A stretch of 64,000 bases of DNA from Marinomonas rhizomae (GTDB taxonomy: Bacteria; Pseudomonadota; Gammaproteobacteria; Pseudomonadales; Marinomonadaceae): NCBI RefSeq assembly GCF_024397855.1, contig NZ_CP073343.1:3720001-3784000 (forward strand). Direction: 5' to 3'. The notes under the pieces are model-generated. The model was not told where the DNA came from. It made no database searches and worked only from the letters and a program-made list of their open reading frames with translations. This document shows, one piece after another, positions 18,523-28,065 of this stretch (the stretch's first letter is position 1; each line of letters opens with the position of its first letter). A program made the translations under genes and the position numbers.

Positions 18523-18558
18523 CATGTTTACCAGCGCAATCCCTGGCTGGTAAACATG
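18523..18558. terminator. Intercistronic hairpin between livK and livH
   Basis: CATGTTTACCAGC (18523-18535) pairs perfectly with GCTGGTAAACATG (18546-18558) around a 10-base loop. It lies between the binding-protein gene and the permease gene on the minus strand, without a T run. Such structures usually cause partial termination or stabilise the upstream mRNA, so that more binding protein is made than membrane components. Confidence 0.75.
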
Positions 18559-18595
18559 TGTAGGTTATTACTGAAATGTAAAAACTAAATAGAAA

Positions 18596-19708
18596 TTAAT
18601 CTACTACGTGATATTTGCCTTGACCGTCCCACTCATACATAACGTAATCAGAAACAGTCAAATCACCTTTATCATCAAAGTTTTTCTTACCCATTACGGT
18701 ATCTATAGAATGAGATTTCAACCACTCAGCCCCTTTGATTGGGTCTAAGTTGTTGTTAGATAGAGCTGCGACAGCAACTTGCATCGCTGTATAAGAGTAC
18801 AGAGTGTAACCTTCTGGCTCATAACCGCCGTCACGGAATTCTTTGATAACTTTTTTACCTGATGGGTAAGAGGTTGGTGGCGCACCAAATGTCATCAGTA
18901 CACCGTCTACGTATTTAGGAGAACCGGCAACAGAAACAAACTCATCGGATACGATACCGTCTCCAGAAATGAAGATTGCTTTAGAACCTTGCTCACGCAA
19001 CTGGCGAACTAATGGACCAGCCTCAGAATGAAGACCACCGAAATACACAACATCAGCGTCTACAGAGCGGATTTTTGTAATCAAGGCGTTGAAATCTTTC
19101 TCGCCACGAGTCAAACCTTCATACATGACTTCTTTTACGCCATAAGCGTTAAGCGTTGACTTCATAGCATCAGCAAGACCTTTACCGTAGGTGTCTTTAT
19201 CATGAATAACGGCTACGCGCTTTGCGTTTAATTTATCCACAATATAGCTTGCTGCCACATCGCCTTGCTGATCATCACGACCACACACGCGGAAAACGTT
19301 TGGCAAACCTTGGTCAGTAAGCGTTGGGTTAGTCGATGCCGGTGTTACCATGATTACACCCGCTTCTTCGTAGATTTTGGAAGCTGGGATAGAAGAAGAT
19401 GAACAGAAGTGACCAACAACAGCAAGCGCGCCATCAGAGTCTACCAATCGGTTAGCAACCGATACGGCTTGTTTAGGTTCACAAGCATCATCCGCTTTTA
19501 CAAGCTTGATCATTTCGCCGTTAACACCACCCGCAGCATTAATATCCATCGCTGCTTTTTCAGCCCCTTTCCATAATTGCTCACCGAAAGCTGCATAAGC
19601 TCCCGTATGAGGACCTGCAACACCAATGACAACATCTGCTTGAGCCAATGTCGCAGCCCCCGCAACAGCAAGAGAAATTAATGTTTTTCTAACAACCGCA
19701 TTTGACAT
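18596..19708 (-). CDS. livK: Branched-chain amino acid ABC substrate-binding protein LivK/LivJ
   Basis: A 370-residue periplasmic binding protein of the Leu/Ile/Val (HAAT) family. The first 24 residues are a Sec signal peptide (KTLISLAVAGAATLAQA), with cleavage expected at AQA before DVVIGVAGPHTG. Family landmarks include AVVGHFCSSSSIPAS (ligand-contact serines), VMVTPASTNPTLT-like and VIHDKDTYGKGLADAM. Two Cys pairs are positioned as in LivJ. It is the first gene of the operon, with a sigma-54-like promoter 46-61 bases upstream. Exact substrate preference cannot be read from sequence. Confidence 0.93.
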   Translation of the reverse strand: MSNAVVRKTLISLAVAGAATLAQADVVIGVAGPHTGAYAAFGEQLWKGAEKAAMDINAAGGVNGEMIKLVKADDACEPKQAVSVANRLVDSDGALAVVGHFCSSSSIPASKIYEEAGVIMVTPASTNPTLTDQGLPNVFRVCGRDDQQGDVAASYIVDKLNAKRVAVIHDKDTYGKGLADAMKSTLNAYGVKEVMYEGLTRGEKDFNALITKIRSVDADVVYFGGLHSEAGPLVRQLREQGSKAIFISGDGIVSDEFVSVAGSPKYVDGVLMTFGAPPTSYPSGKKVIKEFRDGGYEPEGYTLYSYTAMQVAVAALSNNNLDPIKGAEWLKSHSIDTVMGKKNFDDKGDLTVSDYVMYEWDGQGKYHVVD

Positions 19709-19753
19709 AAGAAAAGCCTCTACTCGTTTTGTGTTTTATCGTTATTATTCAAA

Positions 19754-19769
19754 AGCAAGAAGCGTTCCA
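19754..19769 (-). promoter_or_regulatory. Putative sigma-54 promoter of the liv operon
   Basis: On the minus strand TGGAAC-GCTTC-TTGCT matches the -24/-12 consensus with a single mismatch (A for C in the -24 element) and exact ten-base GG-to-GC spacing. Transcription would start near 19742, giving a leader of about 34 bases before livK. Confidence 0.62.
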
Positions 19770-19833
19770 ATAATTAAACCCTAAAGAAAAGGCATAAATA
19801 ATGGAACTTTCACAGCAACTATTCAAAAAATGT

Positions 19834-19848
19834 GCATCTTTATGATGC
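19834..19848. promoter_or_regulatory. NtrC-like enhancer site upstream of livK
   Basis: GCATC-TTTAT-GATGC is a perfect inverted repeat of the same shape as the NtrC site before glnA (GCACC, five bases, GGTGC), differing by one transition per arm. Its centre is about 100 bases upstream of the predicted livK start point. Assignment to NtrC is inference. Confidence 0.5.
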
Positions 19849-19849
19849 T

Positions 19850-20180
19850 ACACATTAATATCAGACTAAACTTTGGTCAATAGTAGTGCATGCAAATATT
19901 GAAAATAGCTTAGATAAAAACCTAATTTTCCATAAATAAGAAAAATTAATCACTGCGTATTATAAGTTTTGTGGTGTTTTATTCTGAAACAGGAAAAGCC
20001 CTGCACTAAGCGAGAGCAAATATTGGAGATATTGTATCGGTGGGTGTAATGACTTCGATGAATCCATTACAAATATAATCGTTGTCTTATAATTTAGTAC
20101 AAAAAACCAGCAAAGGTATTTTAAAAAGGTCGGATTTTTTATCAAAAACCTCTGGTTTTATCAAAAATCTGAATATCTAT
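19850..20180. other. AT-rich intergenic region upstream of the liv promoter
   Basis: This 331-base remainder between the NtrC-like site and the yibQ stop has no convincing gene. Near 20145-20159 a short AAAACC-TCT-GGTTTT hairpin, followed on the minus strand by a T-rich stretch, may weakly terminate the yibQ operon. The sequence is strongly AT-rich and could hold additional operators for livK, but I see no other clear repeat. Confidence 0.5.
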
Positions 20181-21353
20181 TTATTTCTCAGACGAAATAG
20201 AAGGAGGTATCAACACCGGCGAAGAAGTAAGTAAGTCAGACAAGTGCACTAGACGAACACCGTCCTTATCTAAATGATTGAGACGCTTTTTAAGATAAGC
20301 CATGGTCTCCGGATATGGATGCCCAATTGCCAAAGCACTTCCATGTAATCTAGCGAGCTTCAATAATCGAGAAAACTGTTTATCGATTGCTTGTTCAGTA
20401 CGAATGTTATCCAAGAAGACATCTCGACTAACGGTTTCCAACCCATGCTCCTGTGCTGTCTTTTCAGCCACACTTTTTGGGCTGGTAAGGCTGTCGATAA
20501 AAAATAGTGAACGGCCTTTAAGGGTTTCCATTACCCATTTCATGGGCTCCGCTTTCGTCGTTAGCAGGCTCCCCATGTGATTGTTTACGCCTTGTATGCC
20601 TGGCAAACCGTCCAGGTCTTTGATCAGCGTCTCTTTTAGTTCGTGTTCGGTCATCTTGGCGTATAGCCCACCTGGGCCAAGCTTTAATTCGCGCTGATTC
20701 TCCATTGGAGCATGCAGCAAAGTGATTCGCTTTTGCTTCTGTGCCGTTAATGCTGTTTGAGTCGCAAATGGCGTACTGGGCAAAATAGCCAACGCGACCT
20801 CTGTCGGCAATGACAAGGATGATTCCATACCATGGCGGTTGTAACCTAGGTCATCAATCAAAATCGCAATTCTTGGCATTTTTGGATGGGTATCAACCGC
20901 TAATTTTTTGGCCGGAGCCACTTCTTGCTTAGACTTCTTATCTTTTAGGTTGGTCTTTATAGAGGGTGAAACCACTTTCGTATCAGATTGAGCGGGCGCA
21001 TCTAAAAAAGGCACAATCGCTGGTACCCAAGGCTTAACAGCCTCAAACATAGGCTGGCTGATCGATTTTGGCGAGTCAGTAACTACAGGATGTTCTGACG
21101 GCTTCTCCAGTTCATTTTTTAAAGTAGGCAAAACTGGACCAAGGTGCTGAGGAAGAACCTCTGGCACCTCAAAAAAGGTTTCATTTTCTGTCGGCTCACC
21201 TTGGCCAGCCATGTCATTGGCAGCACTCACTGAAACATATTCGACACGATCTAACTCTGTCTCTGACGCGTTTGCTCCACCTGAAAGAACAAGCAAACTA
21301 AATATAACCACTACAAATTTATTAAAATCAAACAAGCGCGTTTTTACCAACAA
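20181..21353 (-). CDS. Divergent polysaccharide deacetylase family protein (YibQ-like)
   Basis: A 390-residue exported protein. Residues 1-29 form a signal peptide ending near GGANAS. A low-complexity Pro/Lys-rich linker (about 35-165) leads to the divergent polysaccharide deacetylase domain (DUF610/YibQ). That domain starts at PRIAILIDDLGYN and contains LLHAPMEN, GVNNHMGS and AIGHPYPET, which are the equivalents of the NodB-fold Asp, His and His residues. It is the last gene of gpmI-envC-ctpA-yibQ, an order seen in many gammaproteobacteria. A cell-envelope polysaccharide role is likely; the substrate is unknown. Confidence 0.85.
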   Translation of the reverse strand: MLVKTRLFDFNKFVVVIFSLLVLSGGANASETELDRVEYVSVSAANDMAGQGEPTENETFFEVPEVLPQHLGPVLPTLKNELEKPSEHPVVTDSPKSISQPMFEAVKPWVPAIVPFLDAPAQSDTKVVSPSIKTNLKDKKSKQEVAPAKKLAVDTHPKMPRIAILIDDLGYNRHGMESSLSLPTEVALAILPSTPFATQTALTAQKQKRITLLHAPMENQRELKLGPGGLYAKMTEHELKETLIKDLDGLPGIQGVNNHMGSLLTTKAEPMKWVMETLKGRSLFFIDSLTSPKSVAEKTAQEHGLETVSRDVFLDNIRTEQAIDKQFSRLLKLARLHGSALAIGHPYPETMAYLKKRLNHLDKDGVRLVHLSDLLTSSPVLIPPSISSEK

Positions 21354-21374
21354 TATATATGAAAAATGACATCA

Positions 21375-22661
21375 CTACTTCTGAGCTAGCTTAGGTAGCG
21401 TCTTCAAAATAGTCACTGCTTGGAATAGCTGAAAATCTGTTTTTGCTAACTCACCAATATCCGACTTTACATCGGCACTGGTGCGCTCTTCTCCACCTGT
21501 TCCATTACCTAAGTGCCCTTTAAGCTCGGCTTCTTTGACAAAAAACTGCCCTTTATCAAAAGTTAAAGTAGCCTGTGGAACCACCAAATCAGGCGTAATA
21601 CCTTGCGCTTGGATAGAACGGCCATTTGGCGTGTAATACAGAGCGGTGGTTAATTTCACCGCATCACCATTAGACAGGGGCACTACTGTTTGAACGGAAC
21701 CTTTACCAAAAGACTCTGTTCCTAAAATCACGGCACGTTGATGATCTTGCAGGGCGCCAGCAACAATCTCTGAAGCCGATGCAGAGCCCTCATTAATCAA
21801 CACAACAACTGGCACACTATCGAATTTGGTGTTTTTCTCTGTCGCCATATACTGATTTTTAGACAATTCATGACGGCCATTGGTATACACAATCATGCCT
21901 TTATCGATAAAAGCATCCACCACACCAACCGCGCTTTGTAATACACCGCCAGGATTATTACGAAGATCTAAAACAACACCTTGAATTTTACTTTCTTTAC
22001 TAAGCTTATCAATGGCTTGGTGAAATTCTGAGGCGCTGTCACCTTGGAACTGACTAATTCGAAAGTACGCAATACCATCACCTAACCATTTATCAGTGAC
22101 ACTTGCATCTTCTATTAAACCGCGCGTTAATTCATAGTGTTTCAGCTCACCATCACGTTCAATATCCAGCGTCACAGTAGAGCCAATTTCACCACGCATT
22201 AGCGTTACAATGTCTTTCATTCCCAAATCTGTGATCAAGGTATTATCAATTTTTATAATGACATCACCTGGCAAGATCCCAGCTTCAGCCGCCGCCGAAC
22301 CATCAACAGGCGTTACGATCGTTAGACGCTTATCTTTCATCTCAACTTCAACGCCAATGCCTGCGTAGTTTCCGGAGGTTAGTTCATTAAAGTCGACTAA
22401 TTCTTCTTTGGTGAAATACTCAGAATGCGGATCAAGACCTGATACCATTCCCTTTAATGCCTTATGAAGAATATCTTGATCAGACATCACCTCAACGTAG
22501 CCCTCACGGATCGTCTCAAAGGTTTCCACAAAAGACTGAATCTCAGCGGTAGGCAACTTAGACTGCTCTTTAGTATCGGCAGTAAGCTGCGCTGAAAAGG
22601 CAGGTTGAACCAATAACACCATAAATAAAAAAGAGATGCGTTGACGCAAAGTGTTGATCAT
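21375..22661 (-). CDS. ctpA: C-terminal processing peptidase CtpA (S41 family)
   Basis: A 428-residue periplasmic serine protease. A signal peptide covers about residues 1-24 (ending QPAFSA). A PDZ domain follows (about 80-165, with GIGVEVEMKDK and GDVIIKIDN), then the S41 catalytic core with nucleophile Ser in INEGSASASEIVAGAL and the general base Lys in ESFGKGSVQTV. I start at the ATG 22661-22659, which has an AGGAAG ribosome site, rather than 33 bases upstream. It probably trims or degrades envelope proteins or peptidoglycan hydrolases. It lies 52 bases after envC. Confidence 0.92.
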   Translation of the reverse strand: MINTLRQRISFLFMVLLVQPAFSAQLTADTKEQSKLPTAEIQSFVETFETIREGYVEVMSDQDILHKALKGMVSGLDPHSEYFTKEELVDFNELTSGNYAGIGVEVEMKDKRLTIVTPVDGSAAAEAGILPGDVIIKIDNTLITDLGMKDIVTLMRGEIGSTVTLDIERDGELKHYELTRGLIEDASVTDKWLGDGIAYFRISQFQGDSASEFHQAIDKLSKESKIQGVVLDLRNNPGGVLQSAVGVVDAFIDKGMIVYTNGRHELSKNQYMATEKNTKFDSVPVVVLINEGSASASEIVAGALQDHQRAVILGTESFGKGSVQTVVPLSNGDAVKLTTALYYTPNGRSIQAQGITPDLVVPQATLTFDKGQFFVKEAELKGHLGNGTGGEERTSADVKSDIGELAKTDFQLFQAVTILKTLPKLAQK

Positions 22662-22713
22662 TTTTCTTCCTATAACGTTATGCGCTGACCGCAAGTTTTA
22701 GTGTGTACTGTCA

Positions 22714-23853
22714 TTACCCTGCGTTCACCCAAGAAAGTGGTTTTAATGGCGTACCATTATGTCGAATTGCAAAAAATAATGCAGGATCAGGACGGCCACC
22801 AGTACTACCAACCATGGCTATCGTATCGTTTGCTCCAACCCATTCGCCCACTTCTTTCAGTAAACTTTGGTTGTAGCCGTATAATGACATGTAACCATCA
22901 CCATGGTCTAAAATAAGTAAAAATCCAAAACCACGCATCCAGTCAGAAAAAACCACTCTACCCGAAAAAATAGCATGAACAGGTTCGCCTTCTTTCGCAC
23001 GTAAAGTAACACCACCTAGGTTAATACTGCCGTTGGATGACAAAGCTGAGAGTGTTTTTAAAGGACGAACCAATTTGCCACGTTGCGATGAGAAAGGCAC
23101 ATCTTGGTCTGGAATCTGAATATCTGCCAAGGCTTCTTCCAAGCGTTGCAACATATCCTGTAGGTTTTTCTGATCTTGAACTAATTGCTTAGAGCGCTTA
23201 TCGCCCTTCGCTAAATCTTTGTCCAATTTGGCCAATAAATTACGTCGATCCGCTTGCTGGCTAGTCAGACGACTACGCTCTGCTTTTAATTCAATTTCTT
23301 CTTTGGCTTGCTGTGCTCGGTGACTACGAATGCTCTTTTCAACCAAGTTCAAATCGCTCACTTCGGTCACAAAGCCATTGATAAGGGACTGTCTAGCATT
23401 AGAAAAGTAGCGATTGTATTGCACCAAACGCTGAGCTTCTTCAGAGTTATCGCCATTCAATAACAGCTTGATACTTTCTTCATTGCCGGAACGATAAACC
23501 GCCCTTAATTGGGCGGCTATTTGTTCATTTTGTTGTTGAATACTTAATTGGAGAGACCGCTGCTGTACTCTTAACTCCCCCAGCTGCTTTTCTCCTTTTT
23601 TTAAGCTATCTTGAATATTCTGGATCTTTTTAAGCAGCTCTTGAATGTCTTTCTCTTTAGTTTCAAGCTGCTTTTCCACGTCAGATCGCTCAGATTTCAC
23701 CTCTTTCAACCAGCTATTAAGCTTTTTCAGGTCTTTCTGTAATGCCTGAATCTGTTGTTTCGCTTCTTCTGGCGTTTGAGGTTCACCTGCCGCCCAGCCA
23801 ACGCTGGACAACAGGAATAAACTCAAAAAAAGATGGCGGAATAATACGGTCAT
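22714..23853 (-). CDS. envC: Murein hydrolase activator EnvC
   Basis: A 379-residue periplasmic protein with a signal peptide (cleavage near WAAGEP), a long coiled coil (about 25-245, rich in Gln, Lys, Glu and Leu), and a C-terminal LytM/M23-like domain (about 265-379). The LytM domain is degenerate: the region LDHGDGYMSLYGYNQ lacks the zinc-binding HxH seen in active M23 peptidases. That fits EnvC, which activates amidases AmiA/AmiB at the division site rather than cutting peptidoglycan itself. It follows gpmI after seven bases. Confidence 0.93.
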   Translation of the reverse strand: MTVLFRHLFLSLFLLSSVGWAAGEPQTPEEAKQQIQALQKDLKKLNSWLKEVKSERSDVEKQLETKEKDIQELLKKIQNIQDSLKKGEKQLGELRVQQRSLQLSIQQQNEQIAAQLRAVYRSGNEESIKLLLNGDNSEEAQRLVQYNRYFSNARQSLINGFVTEVSDLNLVEKSIRSHRAQQAKEEIELKAERSRLTSQQADRRNLLAKLDKDLAKGDKRSKQLVQDQKNLQDMLQRLEEALADIQIPDQDVPFSSQRGKLVRPLKTLSALSSNGSINLGGVTLRAKEGEPVHAIFSGRVVFSDWMRGFGFLLILDHGDGYMSLYGYNQSLLKEVGEWVGANDTIAMVGSTGGRPDPALFFAIRHNGTPLKPLSWVNAG

Positions 23854-23860
23854 TCTTGCC

Positions 23861-25390
23861 TCAATCTCGTGTCAGCAAGCTGACACCCGTCATCTCAGCA
23901 GGTTTTTCCATTCCCATCATATCGAGCAAAGTAGGCGCAAGATCACACAATGCCCCTTCTTTAATGCCTACTCCTGGAGTTGGAGAAAACAGCACCAAAG
24001 GCACAGGACCAATTGTGTGCGACGTTAAAGGCTGAGCCCCATCATCACTTAACATTTGTTCAACGTTGCCATGATCCGCAGTGATCAAACATTGGCCGCC
24101 ATTCACTTTTAAGGCTTCAATAATACGACCTAAACAAGCATCAACGGCTTCTACAGCTTTCACTGCTGCTTCAAAAATACCACTGTGTCCAACCATGTCA
24201 CCGTTGGCAAAGTTACAAATAATGGTGTCGTATTTACCCGCTTCGATCACTTCCACCAGCTTATCGGTAACTTCTGGCGCACTCATTTCTGGTTTCAAAT
24301 CGTAAGTAGCCACATTCGGCGATGGAATCAATTCGCGCTCTTCACCATCAAACAAGGCTTCTTCGCCACCATTAAAGAAAAAGGTGACGTGGGCGTATTT
24401 TTCGGTTTCCGCGATACGTAGTTGTTTCTTACCCTGCTTCGCCAACACCTCGCCCAAGGTATTTGTCAATGCAACAGGAGGAAACGCCACATCGGCTTTG
24501 ATAGTAGAAGCAAACTCAGTAAAAGTAACAAAAGACGCCAGTTTCGGATAAACAGCGCGAGTGAAACCATCAAAGTCAGCTTCGGTAAAAGCACGAGTTA
24601 ACTGACGAGCGCGATCTGGACGGAAGTTAGCGAAGATAATCGCATCGCCATCTTGAACGGGCGCAGACTCACCAACAATTGTGGCTTTTACAAATTCGTC
24701 ATTTTCGTCACGATCATAAGCAGCTTGAATAGCCGCTTCCGCCGTATCAGCTTGGAACTCACCTTTACCTAGGACAATTGCATCGTAAGCCGTTTGCACG
24801 CGATCCCATCGATTATCACGGTCCATGGCATAGTAACGACCAGTCAAGGTAGCAATTTTGCCAACGCCTAGTTCTACCAGTTTAGCGTCTAGTTCAGCCG
24901 CTGGGGTTTTAGCAGAACGAGGTGGCGTATCACGGCCATCAGTGAAACCATGAACATAAATTGCTTTTGCACCGCGTTTGGCAGCGAGCTCACACATTGC
25001 CATGATTTGCTCATGGTGACTGTGAACACCACCATTAGAAAGCAAGCCTAAAATATGTACCGCTTTACCTGCACTTACCGCTTTATCAACCGCATTAACA
25101 AGAGCATCATTTTCAAAAAATGAACCATCTTCAATGGCTTTACCGATACGAGTAAAGTTTTGGTAAACCACACGGCCAGCACCTAAATTCATGTGACCCA
25201 CTTCGGAATTACCCATTTGACCTTCGGGCAAACCCACCGCAAGACCAGACGTTTTTATAAGTGTATGTGGCTGATTATTCCAAAGTGCATCCCAGTTAGG
25301 CGTGTTCGCAGCAGCAATGGCGTTGGATTTGGAGGTTTCGCTGTATCCCCATCCATCAAGAATAAAGAGAGCGGTGGTTTTTTTGTTCAT
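23861..25390 (-). CDS. gpmI: 2,3-bisphosphoglycerate-independent phosphoglycerate mutase
   Basis: A 509-residue manganese-dependent iPGM interconverting 3- and 2-phosphoglycerate in glycolysis. It belongs to the alkaline phosphatase superfamily: [11 protein letters not shown] supplies the first metal Asp, [17 protein letters not shown] contains the phosphorylated Ser, and [12 protein letters not shown] provides the C-terminal metal ligands. [11 protein letters not shown] and [13 protein letters not shown] bind substrate. It is the first gene of the four-gene envelope operon. Confidence 0.96.
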   Translation of the reverse strand: MNKKTTALFILDGWGYSETSKSNAIAAANTPNWDALWNNQPHTLIKTSGLAVGLPEGQMGNSEVGHMNLGAGRVVYQNFTRIGKAIEDGSFFENDALVNAVDKAVSAGKAVHILGLLSNGGVHSHHEQIMAMCELAAKRGAKAIYVHGFTDGRDTPPRSAKTPAAELDAKLVELGVGKIATLTGRYYAMDRDNRWDRVQTAYDAIVLGKGEFQADTAEAAIQAAYDRDENDEFVKATIVGESAPVQDGDAIIFANFRPDRARQLTRAFTEADFDGFTRAVYPKLASFVTFTEFASTIKADVAFPPVALTNTLGEVLAKQGKKQLRIAETEKYAHVTFFFNGGEEALFDGEERELIPSPNVATYDLKPEMSAPEVTDKLVEVIEAGKYDTIICNFANGDMVGHSGIFEAAVKAVEAVDACLGRIIEALKVNGGQCLITADHGNVEQMLSDDGAQPLTSHTIGPVPLVLFSPTPGVGIKEGALCDLAPTLLDMMGMEKPAEMTGVSLLTRD

Positions 25391-25502
25391 GTTAATCTAT
25401 CCCGTAAATTGATCATGATTATGCCTCGATACTATCACAGGCTTGTAATTTAGTTACAGAGCAGCACAGCTATTCAGACTATTAATTTAATTAATAGAGT
25501 CC

Positions 25503-26420
25503 CTAAGACTGATTTCGCTTCGCCATTAGCCAGTCCCGAAAAATCACCACTTGTTCAAGATCGGCCTTGTCGATCGGGTAAGACAGAAGATATTCGTGAG
25601 GAGTGGAAACCGCTTTACCAAAAGGAGCCACCAGCTCGCCATTTTGAAGACTACGTTCGGCAAGTATGGTTGGCATAATAGCAATGCCCATGCTGCTCTT
25701 AGCCGCCTCAAGCAACATATGAAAATGCGCAAAAGAAGCACCAGCAAAAGAGCCACTTTCCAAGCCTTGGGAAACCATCCAATCTGGCCAAGCATTAATG
25801 CGAGAGGACAAGTGCAAGAAAGGGAAGGACGTAACATCTTCAACTTTCCATGCTTCCAGTGGCTTGTCATCAATACGCGCCAATAACTCAGGAGAGCAAA
25901 CAGCCACGACGCTTTCTTTCATCAACTGATAAGAAACAGCGCGAGGCCAATGGTCACCACCGTAATGCAAGATAATATCGATGCTTTCAGGGTCTATTTT
26001 AGCGGCGTCGTCTAAAGAACGAACTTTAATTTGAAATTGTGGGTGAGCGGTTTGAAATTCAGCCAGTAAAGGCATCAGCCAATAAGAAGCCAAGGTAGGC
26101 AAGGCCGAAATTGTTAACGTGGTTTTTTCATCTTCTCGATGCAACATACGTAAACACGCGTTTTCCATACCATCCAGTAGTGGCACCACTTCTTTATAGT
26201 AAGCCGCCCCCGTTCCAGTTAATACCAAGCGCTTATTAAGACGAATAAATAAATCTCGTGACAAAAACTCTTCAAGGTTGCGAATCTGTCGACTGACCGC
26301 ACTCTGAGTAAGGTGCAACTCTTCAGCGGCTTTGGTGAAACTTAAATGTCGAACGGACGCTTCAAAACATTTTAATGCAGTTGACGATGGGATATAACGA
26401 CGCATGTAGGCGTTACTCAT
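25503..26420 (-). CDS. LysR family transcriptional regulator, GcvA-like
   Basis: A 305-residue LysR regulator. The N-terminal winged helix-turn-helix covers about residues 10-68 (SSTALKCFEASVRHLSFTKA, then LTQSAVSRQIRNLEEFL). The C-terminal part is a periplasmic-binding-like effector domain. The S/T-ALKCFEA start is typical of the GcvA/AmpR-like branch, whose members often control amino acid metabolism. It sits downstream of the amaA-like oxidase on the same strand and could act on it, but the target cannot be fixed from sequence. Confidence 0.87.
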   Translation of the reverse strand: MSNAYMRRYIPSSTALKCFEASVRHLSFTKAAEELHLTQSAVSRQIRNLEEFLSRDLFIRLNKRLVLTGTGAAYYKEVVPLLDGMENACLRMLHREDEKTTLTISALPTLASYWLMPLLAEFQTAHPQFQIKVRSLDDAAKIDPESIDIILHYGGDHWPRAVSYQLMKESVVAVCSPELLARIDDKPLEAWKVEDVTSFPFLHLSSRINAWPDWMVSQGLESGSFAGASFAHFHMLLEAAKSSMGIAIMPTILAERSLQNGELVAPFGKAVSTPHEYLLSYPIDKADLEQVVIFRDWLMAKRNQS

Positions 26421-26520
26421 TCACATAAATTAAAAGACATAAATATAAAGGCAAAAAAGAAAGTAAAAACAATAAAGCAATAACTGTATCCTATATCACT
26501 CTTATTCCCAACCAGTAAAA

Positions 26521-26548
26521 TAAAAAACGCACCATAAAGATGCGTTTT
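26521..26548 (-). terminator. Terminator downstream of the amaA-like gene
   Basis: On the minus strand AAAACGCA, a nine-base loop and TGCGTTTT form an 8-bp stem followed by a T-rich run. It lies 124 bases after the flavoenzyme gene and just before the LysR gene. A separate 12-base palindrome GCGATTAATCGC lies at 26555-26566. Confidence 0.65.
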
Positions 26549-26671
26549 GAAAGAGCGATTAATCGCAGTAAACTTACTTAACCGCCGAACTAACCGAAAC
26601 ATTTACCATGTAGCGAACGAAGCAAAGACGAGCCTGTTTTTAACAACGTATTGGCGAGCGTAGTAATCATT

Positions 26672-27943
26672 CTAATCTAAAGCATGCGACTGCTGACCTA
26701 GATGATACGTATGCGCCCCCACTTCATAAAATAAACGCTTCAATTCTCGAAATGAAATATCTCTCAACACCGAGGTTGGAATGGATAAATTCTCTCTTCG
26801 GCCAGAAAGCCACTCAGCCAATTCTGCCCCCACCACAGTACCAGGACCAATACCTCGACCGCTGTAACCTGCCACACTAAACAAGCCTTTTTGTAGCTGC
26901 TGACAATGGGGCAAATGGTCTTCGCTATAGGCGATTTTACCTGTCCAACAATAATCCCATTCCACTTTAGTTAAGATAGGAAACAATTCTGATATCCGCT
27001 GGGTCGCCCAGTTAGCATGAACTCCGCCTTCGCCACCCATGCCACCAAACACTAAACGGCCTTGCTGATCTAAGCGGAAAGAGCTCATTACCGTACAGGT
27101 ATCCCAAACGCCTTCTTTGTTTGGTAACACACTGGCCAATTGCACGTCGCTTAAAGGCTTAGTTGCCAACTGGGAATAAAATATAGGCACAAATTTACGT
27201 GCTTGTTCTTTCACTCCGAATTCGCTGTACGCATTCGTCGCGAGAATCACTTTTTCAGCATGGATCTGACCTTTTTCCGTGTGCAAAACCCAGCCATTTT
27301 CAGCAGGTTCAATTTTGCTAACGGGCGACTGATCAAAAAGCTTAGCGCCTTCTTTTAACGCCGCATGGGCAAGGCCACGAGCGTAAGCCAATGGCTGAAT
27401 CGTTCCAGCTCTTGGATCAAACAAGGCAGAATTGAATTTGCCAGAACCAATGCGAGCTTGGGCTTCTGCGGCATCCAACAACTGAACGGGCGCTCCGCGT
27501 TTTTTCATTTGTTCATAACGACGTTGTAATTGCGCCAAACCGTTTTTCCCCACGCCTGCGTGCAAGGTTCCGTTTCGCACAGGTTCGCATTGAATGTCGT
27601 ATTCTTTAATTAGGCTATAAACAAAATCAGGTGCCGCTGCCAATGCCTCGTACATAACATTGCCCGCTTCTGCGCCAATAGCCTGATCCAGCTGATCTGG
27701 TTCTAGCCAAACACCGGCGTTCGCCAAGCCAACATTTCGACCCGAGCCGCCAAAGCCAACCTCTTGCGCTTCAACCACAGCAACGGAAACACCAAATTTA
27801 GCAAGATGCAACGCGGCAGAAAGACCGGTAAAACCTGCACCGACGATCACTACTTCGACGTCCACGCGCCCTTCAAGAGGCGTTAATATTGGCGCATCTG
27901 GAGAGCTTGCTCGCCATAACGAATTGCAGACTTTTTCTGACAT
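26672..27943 (-). CDS. amaA: FAD-dependent oxidoreductase, L-pipecolate oxidase-like (AmaA)
   Basis: A 423-residue DAO-fold flavoenzyme. The FAD-binding dinucleotide fold is VVIVGAGFTGLSAALHLAK (about 32-50), then GFGGSGRNVGLANAGVW. The C-terminal FAD contact is SVAGYSGRGIGPGT, and the tail FYEVGAHTYHLGQQ resembles Pseudomonas AmaA. AmaA oxidises L-pipecolate to piperideine-6-carboxylate in D-lysine catabolism. The assignment rests on that resemblance and on the amaB, LysR and HglS-type neighbours. A different cyclic or secondary amine substrate remains possible. Confidence 0.75.
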   Translation of the reverse strand: MSEKVCNSLWRASSPDAPILTPLEGRVDVEVVIVGAGFTGLSAALHLAKFGVSVAVVEAQEVGFGGSGRNVGLANAGVWLEPDQLDQAIGAEAGNVMYEALAAAPDFVYSLIKEYDIQCEPVRNGTLHAGVGKNGLAQLQRRYEQMKKRGAPVQLLDAAEAQARIGSGKFNSALFDPRAGTIQPLAYARGLAHAALKEGAKLFDQSPVSKIEPAENGWVLHTEKGQIHAEKVILATNAYSEFGVKEQARKFVPIFYSQLATKPLSDVQLASVLPNKEGVWDTCTVMSSFRLDQQGRLVFGGMGGEGGVHANWATQRISELFPILTKVEWDYCWTGKIAYSEDHLPHCQQLQKGLFSVAGYSGRGIGPGTVVGAELAEWLSGRRENLSIPTSVLRDISFRELKRLFYEVGAHTYHLGQQSHALD

Positions 27944-27991
27944 AAGACGACTCCATTAAAGACATTGGCCAAACTGTTAGCCAAAACCTAA

Positions 27992-28014
27992 ACAGGCGAG
28001 AACGCCTCGCCTGT
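27992..28014. terminator. Hairpin between amaB and amaA genes
   Basis: ACAGGCGAG and CTCGCCTGT form a perfect 9-bp stem around a five-base loop. On the minus strand it is followed by a moderately T-rich stretch, so it may attenuate transcription between the dehydrogenase gene and the oxidase gene. Confidence 0.65.
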
Positions 28015-28065
28015 AACTGACCTAAAAAAGCGCTTGCCTAAAGAACACTCCGCAAAAGAACATCC

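Noticed and set aside
22714..23853. Active M23 endopeptidase
   Set aside because: The zinc-binding HxH is missing in the LytM domain and a long coiled coil is present; both point to the non-catalytic activator EnvC.
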